A model generated the notes under the pieces. That model did not search any database. It was given only the letters and a program-made list of their open reading frames with translations, and was not told the origin of the DNA. From positions 1 through 61,465 of the forward strand of contig UQVK01000013.1 in the NCBI GenBank assembly GCA_900544445.1: a stretch of DNA of 61,465 nt, in the 5' to 3' direction. This stretch comes from an uncultured Lachnospiraceae bacterium (lineage in GTDB: Bacteria; Bacillota; Clostridia; Lachnospirales; Lachnospiraceae). This document shows, one piece after another, positions 45,547 to 53,295 of this stretch. Made by a program: the position numbers and the translations under genes. The number at the start of each line of letters is the position of its first letter. Positions within the stretch are counted from its first letter, which is position 1.

Positions 45547-46242
45547 ATGAGCACGGAAAAAGACCTTGCCGGACGATATCTTCCGGTCTTCATGCTGGAC
45601 GAAAGAGAGCCCTTTGACATGAAGGCGATTGGCTATACGGTTTTCACAGAGAACCTTCGCAGCGATTCCTTTCCGAAGCGCGTGATTGGCGCGGACTGGG
45701 AAAGGACGGCCTGCGTGATCGAATATGAGATCTGGTTTGACTATGACATCCAGCACCTCTACGAGCTGGAGCATGTCTGGATCTACCTGGGAAAGGACGG
45801 AAGTGTGCAGAGGGTGGAAGGCAGCTTCCACGGAAAGTACCTGAACGAAGTGAACCTGGATACGGGAGAGCCGCCTCTTGACGAAAACGGACGGGTCCGC
45901 CTGTACCTGCAGCCCGGCAAACACGCCGTCCTGCCCGATCCTCGCCTGGTCCGCCTGGTCCCTCAGTGGATGGAAAGCTGCGGGGAGCTTGCCGGAGCGG
46001 ACGGTGTGCCGCTCCCCGAGATGTTTCAGGAAGCGATGCCGGTCCCGGATCAGAAAACTCAGGATCTGGTACGCCGCTACATCCGCAGAAGCTTTTCCTT
46101 CGAGCCATCCCTGAGGTTTCAGCCCTTCCTTCCGGAGAAGGAGCTTCCGGCGGAGGAGCTGCTCATTCCATGGGAACAGCTGAAATCCAGCGTGCCGGGA
46201 CGTCTTAAAAAGGAGCTTGAAAAGATCCGGGAAGCGGAGTAA
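45547..46242 (+). CDS. Protein of unknown function in the sugar ABC unit
   Basis: A 231-residue cytosolic protein with no signal peptide or membrane helix. It is rich in acidic and aromatic residues. Visible segments are YDIQHLYELEHVWIYLG and VEGSFHGKYLNEV, whose two His and nearby acids could bind metal, and QPGKHAVLPDP. I do not recognise a family. ATG at 45547 fits the AAGGAG site better than 45538. It follows the toroid-type enzyme by 77 bases and ends before a terminator, so it is the last gene of the importer unit and probably assists in breakdown of its substrate. Confidence 0.6.
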   Translation: MSTEKDLAGRYLPVFMLDEREPFDMKAIGYTVFTENLRSDSFPKRVIGADWERTACVIEYEIWFDYDIQHLYELEHVWIYLGKDGSVQRVEGSFHGKYLNEVNLDTGEPPLDENGRVRLYLQPGKHAVLPDPRLVRLVPQWMESCGELAGADGVPLPEMFQEAMPVPDQKTQDLVRRYIRRSFSFEPSLRFQPFLPEKELPAEELLIPWEQLKSSVPGRLKKELEKIREAE

Positions 46243-46281
46243 AACGGGCCTGAATGGCCGGAACGGAATAAAAAAGTAGGA

Positions 46282-46322
46282 AAGCAGCGTCCTGTTTTTG
46301 TTGTAGCAGGACGCTGTTTTCC
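46282..46322 (+). terminator. Rho-independent terminator after the sugar ABC unit
   Basis: CAGCGTCCTG/CAGGACGCTG, a perfect 10-bp stem with a 12-base loop, is followed by TTTT. Confidence 0.8.
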
Positions 46323-46344
46323 TGTTCGGCTCTGAAAATCCGGG

Positions 46345-46373
46345 TTGACAGGGGTCTCTGCCAGCCGTATACT
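46345..46373 (+). promoter_or_regulatory. Promoter of the Rpn-type gene
   Basis: A perfect TTGACA (46345-46350) and TATACT (46368-46373) are exactly 17 bases apart. The leader to the start codon is about 195 bases, long for a gene of this type; its last 30 bases hold a start-proximal hairpin. Confidence 0.75.
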
Positions 46374-46545
46374 AAATGCATACTTACATAAAGGCATTTC
46401 AAATCAGCCTTTGTCATTTCTTTATGATTTGTGCGTTCGCACATTCTTTTGGGCAGTTTCTGCCAGACACTCATTATCACATCGAATACGGGCAGGAACA
46501 GATGAAAAACGATTCTGTTTTTGACCTCTTTCTGCCGAAGAAAAA

Positions 46546-46576
46546 TGCCGCCATACGGCAGCGGAAGAGGAGGAAA
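46546..46576 (+). promoter_or_regulatory. Start-proximal GC hairpin with ribosome site (family copy)
   Basis: TGCCG-CCATA-CGGCA (46546-46560), then GCGGAAGAGGAGGAAA up to the ATG at 46577, 16 bases after the stem. Confidence 0.55.
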
Positions 46577-47548
46577 ATGGAACGGAATACCATATTTTAT
46601 GAAGCGCTGGAAACGGCAGGCCTGAAGGCCCAGTACGATGGACATGTGAAGAAGCTTCTCAGCTTCCGGCAGGTCATTTCTCAAATCCTGACGAAAACAT
46701 TGACGGAATATGAAGGCTGTACGCCTCAGGAGGCCGCACATTGGATCGAACCGGAGACCATTCCCGATTCGGAGAAAAAACAGGAATGTTCGGAAGCGGA
46801 AGAGGATTTTATGGTCGGAAGGTCAGAGGTGAGCACAGAACCGGGAGAAGGGAGTACGATTTACGATCTTCGTTTCCAGATTCAGACGCCGGAGCCTGAA
46901 GGGAGAAGGTCAGAGCTCCTTGTGAATCTGGAGGCCCAGAAGAAATTCTGGATGCAGTATCGGATTGTTACCCGCGGAATTTTTTATGCGGCGAAGATGA
47001 TTACAGAACAGTATGGAAGATATTTCAGCAATTCCAATTATCAGAAGCTGAGGAAGGTCTACAGCATCTGGATCTGCATGAACAGCCCGAATTATGTTGG
47101 AAACGCGATGGTGGAATATAAAATCTGTAAAACTGACAGAGTCGGGAGCGTTCCGGAAGAGGAGAAAAGCTATGATAAGCTTTCGGTGATTCTCATCTGT
47201 CTCAATACGAAAAAAGGACTGGGAGAGGAGGGCAGCCTGCACCATTTTCTGAACGTATTGCTGTCGCCGGTGCTGAAGCCTGAAGAAAAGGTAGAAATAT
47301 TTTCTCAGGTTTATGGAATCAGAATGGAAAAGGAGATTAGAAAGGAGCTGGAAGGTATGTGCAATCTGAGCGAAGCGATTGAGGAGAAAGCCCTGAGGCG
47401 AGGAAGAAAAGAGGGCAGAGCAGAAAGCCTTGTCAAAAGCGTGGAATCCGCAATGAAAAGCTTTCATGTGGATCTGAGGACAGCCTGTGAGGGGCTGGGA
47501 TTTACGCTGAAGGAATATTACAGGGCGGCAGAGCTGCTGAAAAAATAA
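46577..47548 (+). CDS. Rpn/PD-(D/E)XK nuclease-type transposase-family protein
   Basis: A 323-residue protein of the group annotated as Rpn-family recombination-promoting nuclease or PD-(D/E)XK transposase. The core contains DLRFQIQTPE and LLVNLEAQKKFWMQYRIVTRGIFYAAKMI, where Asp, Glu and Gln are the expected active-site positions (ExQ variant). The C terminus has the characteristic RRGRKEGRAESLVKSVESAMKSF helix. ATG at 46577 with GAGGAGG is preferred over 46376. These proteins are often multicopy in Lachnospiraceae genomes. No terminal repeats of an insertion sequence are visible, so it is listed as a gene. Confidence 0.8.
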   Translation: MERNTIFYEALETAGLKAQYDGHVKKLLSFRQVISQILTKTLTEYEGCTPQEAAHWIEPETIPDSEKKQECSEAEEDFMVGRSEVSTEPGEGSTIYDLRFQIQTPEPEGRRSELLVNLEAQKKFWMQYRIVTRGIFYAAKMITEQYGRYFSNSNYQKLRKVYSIWICMNSPNYVGNAMVEYKICKTDRVGSVPEEEKSYDKLSVILICLNTKKGLGEEGSLHHFLNVLLSPVLKPEEKVEIFSQVYGIRMEKEIRKELEGMCNLSEAIEEKALRRGRKEGRAESLVKSVESAMKSFHVDLRTACEGLGFTLKEYYRAAELLKK

Positions 47549-47664
47549 AAATGCTGGAGAGATTTGTGCAGAATCTGCATGATAAAGGAAAAGAAAAGAC
47601 GTGCGGGAATCCGTTTTTTGAGGTATACTGTTAATACCATATGGCAGAAGAGGAGGAAAAACCA

Positions 47665-48306
47665 ATGAAAATCGCATTAATCAATGAAAACAGCCAGGCT
47701 GCGAAGAATGAGCTTGTGGAAAGCGTCCTGAAGAAGGTTGTGGAGCCCATGGGGCATGAGGTTGTCAACTATGGCATGTACAGCGCGGATGATGAAAATC
47801 AGCTCACCTACGTGCAGAATGGCATTCTGGCGGCTATCCTGCTGAATTCCGGAGCGGCTGACTATGTGGTAACGGGCTGCGGTACCGGAGAGGGCGCGAT
47901 GCTTGCCTGCAATTCCTTCCCCGGCGTGCTGTGCGGACATATCGAGGATCCTTCTGACGCTTATATGTTTGCTCAGATCAACGACGGCAATGCCATCGCT
48001 CTGCCTTTTGCAAAGGGCTTTGGCTGGGGCGCTGAGCTGAATCTTCAGTACATCTTTGAGAAGCTGTTTGAGGGCGAGAGCGGACAGGGCTATCCCAAGG
48101 AGAGAGTAATTCCCGAACAGCGCAACAAGAAGATCCTGGACGAGGTGAAGAAGATCACCCATAATGACCTGGTTACGATTCTGAAGAACCTGGACAGAGA
48201 TCTGGTAAAGGGCGCAATCAGTGGAAAGCATTTCCAGGAATATTTCTTCGCAAGCTGCAAGGATGAGAAAATTGCGGCATGTGTGAAGGAACTGCTTGAG
48301 GCATGA
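47665..48306 (+). CDS. RpiB/LacA/LacB-family sugar-phosphate isomerase
   Basis: A 213-residue ketose-aldose isomerase of the RpiB/LacAB fold. MKIALINENSQ opens the Rossmann-like fold, and VVTGCGTGEGAMLACNSFPGVLCG matches the substrate-binding and catalytic-Cys region. It is longer than RpiB (about 150 residues) because of a C-terminal helical extension. ATG at 47665 follows GAGGAGG. Proximity to uxaB and uxaA, which run towards it on the opposite strand, suggests a role in uronate or pentose metabolism; the exact substrate is not known. Confidence 0.85.
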   Translation: MKIALINENSQAAKNELVESVLKKVVEPMGHEVVNYGMYSADDENQLTYVQNGILAAILLNSGAADYVVTGCGTGEGAMLACNSFPGVLCGHIEDPSDAYMFAQINDGNAIALPFAKGFGWGAELNLQYIFEKLFEGESGQGYPKERVIPEQRNKKILDEVKKITHNDLVTILKNLDRDLVKGAISGKHFQEYFFASCKDEKIAACVKELLEA

Positions 48307-48335
48307 GCGTCACTGGAAACGGATAAATTTCAGAA

Positions 48336-48398
48336 AAGCAGAAATGGAAGCGGCAGGAAACGGAAAAGAATTTCGTTTCCTGCCGCTGTTTCTGCTTT
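48336..48398. terminator. Bidirectional terminator between the isomerase and uxaB genes
   Basis: The perfect 14-bp stem AGCGGCAGGAAACG/CGTTTCCTGCCGCT is extended by AAGCAGAAA/TTTCTGCTT. It separates convergent genes. Confidence 0.8.
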
Positions 48399-48419
48399 CC
48401 TGGATAAAACGGGAAAGCC

Positions 48420-49925
48420 TTACGCCAGCGTCCGCTTCATCATTTCATAAGCGCCCTTTTCCTGGATCAGCTTCAGGTCTTCACAGACGGCAGCTTCCAG
48501 GCCGGGGATGGCGGTCAGATCCATGCCCCAGTAGTCAGTCCGGGAGAGGACAGCATGGGTCAGTGTGTCGGCACTGTCATCCTTGTGGACATAGAAGAAT
48601 TCCAGAACTTCTTTTGTATCGTTGATGGTGTACTCATTTCCCTTCGGGCGGGTTCCGATGAGTCCGGCATCTGTGAGCTTCGTTCCATGATAGAAGGCAA
48701 TGTAGAAGGCCAGGGAAGCCGTCAGGCAGACGGGCAGGGTTCCGGTTTTTTCCACGTAGCCCTTCAGGGAAGGAAGGACTCTTGCTTTCCACTTGGAGGT
48801 GGAGTTTAAGGAGATGGAAAGGAGAGCGTGGTCGATGAAGGGATTGCGGAACCGTTCCGTTACGGAAGCCGCAAAGTCTTTCAGCTCCGTCTCCGGCAGA
48901 GTGAGGGTGGGGATGATTTCCTCATAAATGGCCTTGTTCATGAAGCCGCGGATCACATCGTCTGCCATGCAGTCGCGCACGATATCCTGTCCGGCCAGAT
49001 AGGCGCCGAGCACCATAGAGGTGTGCGCTCCGTTCAGAATACGCACCTTGCGCTGTTTGTAGGGCTTGTGATCGTCCGTAACCAGAATGGGAAGGCCGGC
49101 TTTTTCAAAAGGCAGTTCGGCCTTGATGGACTGTGGTCCTTCGATGACCCAGAAGCCAAAGACCTCTCCGGTATCCATGACGTTATCGATGTAGCCGTTT
49201 TCTTCGTTGAGGGCGTCTGCTTCCGCTCTGGGAAAGCCGGTTACAATGCGGTCCACCAGCGTGGAGCAGAAAATGTTTTCCTTCTCGAGCCAGGTGAGGA
49301 AATCTGAGCCGAGACTCCACTGTTCGGCGTACTTTTTCACGCATTTTTCCAGCTCTTTTCCGTTGTCGTCGATCAGCTCGCAGGCCAGAATGATGAAGCC
49401 CTTTCCCGGCTCGTTACCAAAGGTCTGGAAGCGCTTATAAAGAAACTGAGTGAGTTTGCCCGGATAGCTTGCCGCCGGACGGTCGGTGAACTGGCAGGAG
49501 GCGTCGTAGGTGATTCCGGCCTCCGTGGTGTTGCAGGAGATGAAGCGAAGCTCGGGATTTTCCGCACATTTTAAAACTTCGTCAAAATCGGTATAGGAAT
49601 TCAGGCAGCGGCTTACGCAGGAGATGATCCGTTTCCGATTCACCTTCTGACCGTCCTCGCTGCCGCGCAGATACAGGGTGTAGAGGCCTTCCTGTTCGTT
49701 GACGGCATCTTTCAGGTCGAAGGCGCCAGGGATGGGAGCAATGGGCTGAACCAGGACGACCTTGCTGTTGAAGCCGGCTTCCTCATTCATCCGGTCGATA
49801 AAATAATCCACGAAGGCGCGCATGAAATTGCCTTCGCCAAACTGAATGACACGCTCCGGGGCATTTTTAAGAAGATAGCCGTCATAGCCATTTTCCTGCA
49901 GGGTCTGATAACATAATTTTTTCAT
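48420..49925 (-). CDS. uxaB: Tagaturonate reductase (altronate oxidoreductase)
   Basis: NADH-dependent reduction of D-tagaturonate to D-altronate in galacturonate catabolism. The 501-residue protein of the mannitol dehydrogenase superfamily has the nucleotide-binding start RVIQFGEGNFMRAFVDYFID and the family motif KVRILNGAHTSMVLGAYLAG with the catalytic Lys-Asn-His region. ATG at 49925 is nine bases after GGAGGAAAG. It lies 37 bases after uxaA in the same orientation. Confidence 0.93.
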   Translation of the reverse strand: MKKLCYQTLQENGYDGYLLKNAPERVIQFGEGNFMRAFVDYFIDRMNEEAGFNSKVVLVQPIAPIPGAFDLKDAVNEQEGLYTLYLRGSEDGQKVNRKRIISCVSRCLNSYTDFDEVLKCAENPELRFISCNTTEAGITYDASCQFTDRPAASYPGKLTQFLYKRFQTFGNEPGKGFIILACELIDDNGKELEKCVKKYAEQWSLGSDFLTWLEKENIFCSTLVDRIVTGFPRAEADALNEENGYIDNVMDTGEVFGFWVIEGPQSIKAELPFEKAGLPILVTDDHKPYKQRKVRILNGAHTSMVLGAYLAGQDIVRDCMADDVIRGFMNKAIYEEIIPTLTLPETELKDFAASVTERFRNPFIDHALLSISLNSTSKWKARVLPSLKGYVEKTGTLPVCLTASLAFYIAFYHGTKLTDAGLIGTRPKGNEYTINDTKEVLEFFYVHKDDSADTLTHAVLSRTDYWGMDLTAIPGLEAAVCEDLKLIQEKGAYEMMKRTLA

Positions 49926-49962
49926 TTTCCTTTCCTCCAATTTGCCTTTATCAGATTTTCTG

Positions 49963-51474
49963 TCACAGGGTTACGCCCTGTTTGAAGATCGCCATATCAT
50001 GGAAGCCTGCCGCCTCCGATTTTACCTGTTCCCCGTTCGCAACGCGGAGAACATAGTCGAACAGCTGCTCCGAGAGCTCGGAGAGGGATGTCCCTTCCAG
50101 CAGTGCGCCGCAGTTGAAGTCGATCCAGTTTTTCTTCTTTTCATAAAGCGGCGTGTTGCTGGAAATCTTCACTGTGGGGACCGGGGAGGCGAAGGGCGTT
50201 CCCCGTCCGGTGGTGAACAGGACGATCTGTGCGCCCGACGCGGCGAGGGCGGTGGAGGCCACCAGATCGTTGCCGGGAGCGGACAGCAGGTTCAGGCCGC
50301 GGTTTTTCACGGGCTCTCCGTAGGAAAGCACGCCTTTTACCGGAGCGGAACCGGATTTCTGGGTGCAGCCGAGGGACTTGTCCTCCAGGGTGGAGATGCC
50401 GCCTTTTTTGTTGCCGGGAGACGGATTCTCATAAATGCTCTGGCCGTGGGAGGTGAAATAGTTCTTGAAATCGTTGATCAGCTTTACGGTCTGGTCAAAC
50501 AGCTCTTCATTTTCACAGCGGTTCATGAGAAGGGTTTCCGCGCCGAACATTTCAGGAACTTCGGTCAGGATGGTGGTGCCGCCCTTGCTGATGAGAAGGT
50601 CGGAAAAGCCGCCCACCGTGGGATTCGCCGTGATGCCGGAAAGTCCGTCTGAGCCGCCGCATTTCATGCCGATGACCAGCTCGCTGCAGGAGATGGGTTC
50701 CCGCTTCGCTTTTCCGGCATATTCCGCCAGGGAGCGGAGGATGGAGACGCCTTCTTCGATCTCGTCGTCACATTCCTGAGCCACCAGAAAACGGATCCGC
50801 TCGGGATCGTAGTCGCCGATATATTTTTTCAGTTCGCCGATGTTGCTGTTCTCACAGCCGAGCCCCAGCACCAGCACGCCGCCCGCATTGGGATGATGGA
50901 TCAGGTCGGCAAGGATCTGCCGCGTGTTGTCCTGATCTTCGCCCATCTGGGAGCAGCCGTAGGGATGGGAGAAGGAAACGACGGCGTCAATGCTGCCGCT
51001 GACCAGATCCTGAGCCTGTCTCGCGATTGCTGCGGCGACATCGTTCACGCAGCCTACGGTAGGGATGATCCACAGCTCATTGCGCACGCCTGCCTTTCCG
51101 TCTGAACGGCGATAGCCCTGGAAAAAAGCTTCTCCGGTGGCAGCCACCGACGGATGGGTGGGATGATAGGTATAGGAAAGTACCCCGTCCAGCGCAGTTT
51201 TCAGATTATGGGTATGTACGTGCGCGCCCTGCGGGATATCCGCGCAGGCAGTTCCGATGGGTTCTCCGTATTTGATGACGGGGGAACCGGCCGGGATATC
51301 CATAAGGGCAAACTTATGCCCGGCGGGGATATCCTCCTTCAGAAGAAAACTGGGTTCCCCATCGGTTTCGCTTGCCTGACCGGGATTGCTTTCGGAAATC
51401 CATGTCCCGGCTGACAGCGGCTGAAGCGCTACGGCAACGCTGTCCTTCGGATGGATTCGGATGCAGGTCTGCAT
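49963..51474 (-). CDS. uxaA: Altronate dehydratase
   Basis: Converts D-altronate to 2-keto-3-deoxygluconate. The 503-residue protein has an N-terminal SAF domain (about 1-95) and the C-terminal GD/altronate dehydratase domain (VGCVNDVAAAIARQA, SHPYGCSQMGEDQDNTRQIL, GMKCGGSDGLSGITANP with the Fe-binding Cys/His). Start follows AGGAGGAGGTAC. It is the first gene of the uxaA-uxaB operon, divergent from uxaC across a gap with LacI-type operators. Confidence 0.95.
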   Translation of the reverse strand: MQTCIRIHPKDSVAVALQPLSAGTWISESNPGQASETDGEPSFLLKEDIPAGHKFALMDIPAGSPVIKYGEPIGTACADIPQGAHVHTHNLKTALDGVLSYTYHPTHPSVAATGEAFFQGYRRSDGKAGVRNELWIIPTVGCVNDVAAAIARQAQDLVSGSIDAVVSFSHPYGCSQMGEDQDNTRQILADLIHHPNAGGVLVLGLGCENSNIGELKKYIGDYDPERIRFLVAQECDDEIEEGVSILRSLAEYAGKAKREPISCSELVIGMKCGGSDGLSGITANPTVGGFSDLLISKGGTTILTEVPEMFGAETLLMNRCENEELFDQTVKLINDFKNYFTSHGQSIYENPSPGNKKGGISTLEDKSLGCTQKSGSAPVKGVLSYGEPVKNRGLNLLSAPGNDLVASTALAASGAQIVLFTTGRGTPFASPVPTVKISSNTPLYEKKKNWIDFNCGALLEGTSLSELSEQLFDYVLRVANGEQVKSEAAGFHDMAIFKQGVTL

Positions 51475-51611
51475 GGTTTGTACCTCCTCCTGATATATAA
51501 TAAATGCAGGGATGTCAGATGCTGTCAGGCGGCATGAAATTTCAGATACGAACCAGCGGTTCGTGCCGTCCTCTTTTCAGCACGACAATCATTCATACCG
51601 TCTCTTTCTTG

Positions 51612-51625
51612 TGTAAGCCCTTACA
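51612..51625. promoter_or_regulatory. LacI-type operator before uxaA
   Basis: TGTAAGCCCTTACA is a 14-base near-palindrome matching the uxaC-side operator at 12 of 14 positions. It lies just downstream of the putative uxaA -10. Confidence 0.7.
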
Positions 51626-51628
51626 TCA

Positions 51629-51657
51629 AAGGTACACCCGTTTGTTCGTGAAGTCAA
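51629..51657 (-). promoter_or_regulatory. Candidate uxaAB promoter
   Basis: On the minus strand, TTGACT and TACCTT are 17 bases apart, directly followed by the uxaA-side operator. The -10 is weak. Confidence 0.45.
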
Positions 51658-51665
51658 GTCTTTCA

Positions 51666-51694
51666 TTGACTTTTTTATTTATATGGAATATAAT
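51666..51694 (+). promoter_or_regulatory. uxaC promoter
   Basis: TTGACT (51666-51671) and a perfect TATAAT (51689-51694) are 17 bases apart. The operator begins 14 bases after the -10, ideal for repression. Confidence 0.75.
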
Positions 51695-51707
51695 GTAGAA
51701 AAAGCCT

Positions 51708-51721
51708 TGTAAGCGTTTACA
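51708..51721. promoter_or_regulatory. LacI-type operator before uxaC
   Basis: TGTAAGCGTTTACA, a symmetric operator of the LacI/CcpA type with central CpG, overlaps the expected uxaC transcription start. The LacI regulator encoded at 53.3-54.4 kb is the likely ligand-dependent repressor. Confidence 0.75.
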
Positions 51722-51747
51722 TTAAATTAAGAAAGGGAGAGGCAGAT

Positions 51748-53163
51748 ATGAAAGCATTTATGGACAGGGACTTTTTACTGAGTACGGAAACGGCGAAGAA
51801 GCTTTTCCACACATATGCGGAAACCATGCCGATTCTGGACTATCACTGTCACATCAATCCGCAGGAGATCGCGGAGGACAGGAAATTCGACAACATCACA
51901 CAGGTATGGCTGGGAGGGGACCATTATAAATGGCGTGCCATGCGTTCCAATGGTGTGGAGGAGTATTATATCACCGGAAACGCGCCTGACAGGGAGAAGT
52001 TTCAGAAGTGGGCGGAAACGCTGGAGCTCGCCATCGGCAATCCGCTCTTTCACTGGAGCCACCTGGAGCTGCAGCGCTTTTTCGGCTATACCGGTGTGCT
52101 GAACGGTGAGACCGCCGGGGAAGTCTGGAATCTCTGCAATGAGAAGCTTCATGAGGACAGCATGAGCGTCCGCAATCTGATTCGTCAGTCCGGTGTGACG
52201 CTGGTGTGCACCACGGATGATCCGGCCGATGACCTGAGATGGCATAAGCAGATCGCAGAGGATAAGAGCTTTGAGGTACAGGTGCTTCCCGCCTGGAGAC
52301 CGGACAAGGCCATGAACCTGGAAAAGCCGGATTACGCAGATTATCTGAAAAAGCTGGGCGAAGCGGCAGAAATGGAAATCGGAAGCTTTGCCGGGCTGAA
52401 GGAAGCGCTGAAGAAGAGGATGGCCTTCTTTGCGGAAATGGGCTGCCGCGCCAGCGACCATGCCCTGGAATATGTAATGTGCGTTCCGGAGACGGATGAA
52501 AATCTGGAGAAAATTTTTGCGAAGCGTCTTCGCGGGGAGCGGATCAGCAGGGAAGAGGAGATAAAGTTCAAGACCGCCTTCATGCTGTTCGTGGCCGGCG
52601 AATATGCCCGCCTTGGCTGGACGATGCAGCTTCATTACGGCTGTAAGCGGGATAACAATACGGCGATGTATCATCTTCTTGGGCCGGATACAGGCTTTGA
52701 CTGCATCAACAACTATGCGCCGTCCGCACAGCTTGCGGATTTTCTGGATCTTTTGAACAGGGAAGGAAGCCTGCCGAAGACGATCATTTACAGCCTGAAC
52801 CCCAACGACGATGAGTCGATCGGAAGCATCATCGGCTGCTTCCAGAATTCGGATGCGGTGGGCAAGATTCAGCAGGGCTCCGCATGGTGGTTCAATGACA
52901 ACAAGACGGGAATGATGAAGCAGATGACTTCCCTGGCGAACCTGGGACTGCTCGGAAATTTCGTCGGCATGCTGACGGATTCCAGAAGCTTCCTTTCCTA
53001 TCCCAGACATGAATACTTCCGCAGAATCCTCTGCGAACTGGTTGGAGGCTGGGTGGAAAACGGCGAGTTCCCGGACGATGAGAGAATGCTTTCCCGTATT
53101 ATTAAGGGAATTTCCTATAATAATGCGGTGCGCTATTTTGGATTTGATCTGGAAGAAAAGTAA
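51748..53163 (+). CDS. uxaC: Uronate isomerase (glucuronate/galacturonate isomerase)
   Basis: Converts glucuronate to fructuronate and galacturonate to tagaturonate, feeding UxaB. The 471-residue amidohydrolase-superfamily protein has PILDYHCHINPQEIAEDRKFDNITQVWLGGDHYKWRAMR (HxH metal motif) and MQLHYGCKRDNN. The ATG follows AAAGGGAGAGGC. It is divergent from uxaA-uxaB and controlled from the same gap. Confidence 0.95.
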   Translation: MKAFMDRDFLLSTETAKKLFHTYAETMPILDYHCHINPQEIAEDRKFDNITQVWLGGDHYKWRAMRSNGVEEYYITGNAPDREKFQKWAETLELAIGNPLFHWSHLELQRFFGYTGVLNGETAGEVWNLCNEKLHEDSMSVRNLIRQSGVTLVCTTDDPADDLRWHKQIAEDKSFEVQVLPAWRPDKAMNLEKPDYADYLKKLGEAAEMEIGSFAGLKEALKKRMAFFAEMGCRASDHALEYVMCVPETDENLEKIFAKRLRGERISREEEIKFKTAFMLFVAGEYARLGWTMQLHYGCKRDNNTAMYHLLGPDTGFDCINNYAPSAQLADFLDLLNREGSLPKTIIYSLNPNDDESIGSIIGCFQNSDAVGKIQQGSAWWFNDNKTGMMKQMTSLANLGLLGNFVGMLTDSRSFLSYPRHEYFRRILCELVGGWVENGEFPDDERMLSRIIKGISYNNAVRYFGFDLEEK

Positions 53164-53190
53164 GCCGGACGCGGCATGAGAGTTAAAATG

Positions 53191-53262
53191 GCCGGGAGGC
53201 AGGTGAGAACAATCGTTTTTGGTTACGCTGTGACCAAAAACTGAAAATCACCGCTTCCCGGC
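53191..53262. repeat. Nested inverted repeats between uxaC and the LacI gene
   Basis: The inner 12-bp stem GTTTTTGGTTAC/GTGACCAAAAAC (53215-53241) is flanked by GCCGGGAG/CTTCCCGGC. The genes are convergent here, so it is probably a terminator without a long T-run. Confidence 0.5.
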
Positions 53263-53295
53263 TGTTTCATATGTGTGCCTGACGGCGTCTGCTTT

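Noticed and set aside
46345..47664. An insertion sequence around the Rpn-type gene
   Set aside because: No matching terminal inverted repeats or target duplication were found at either side.
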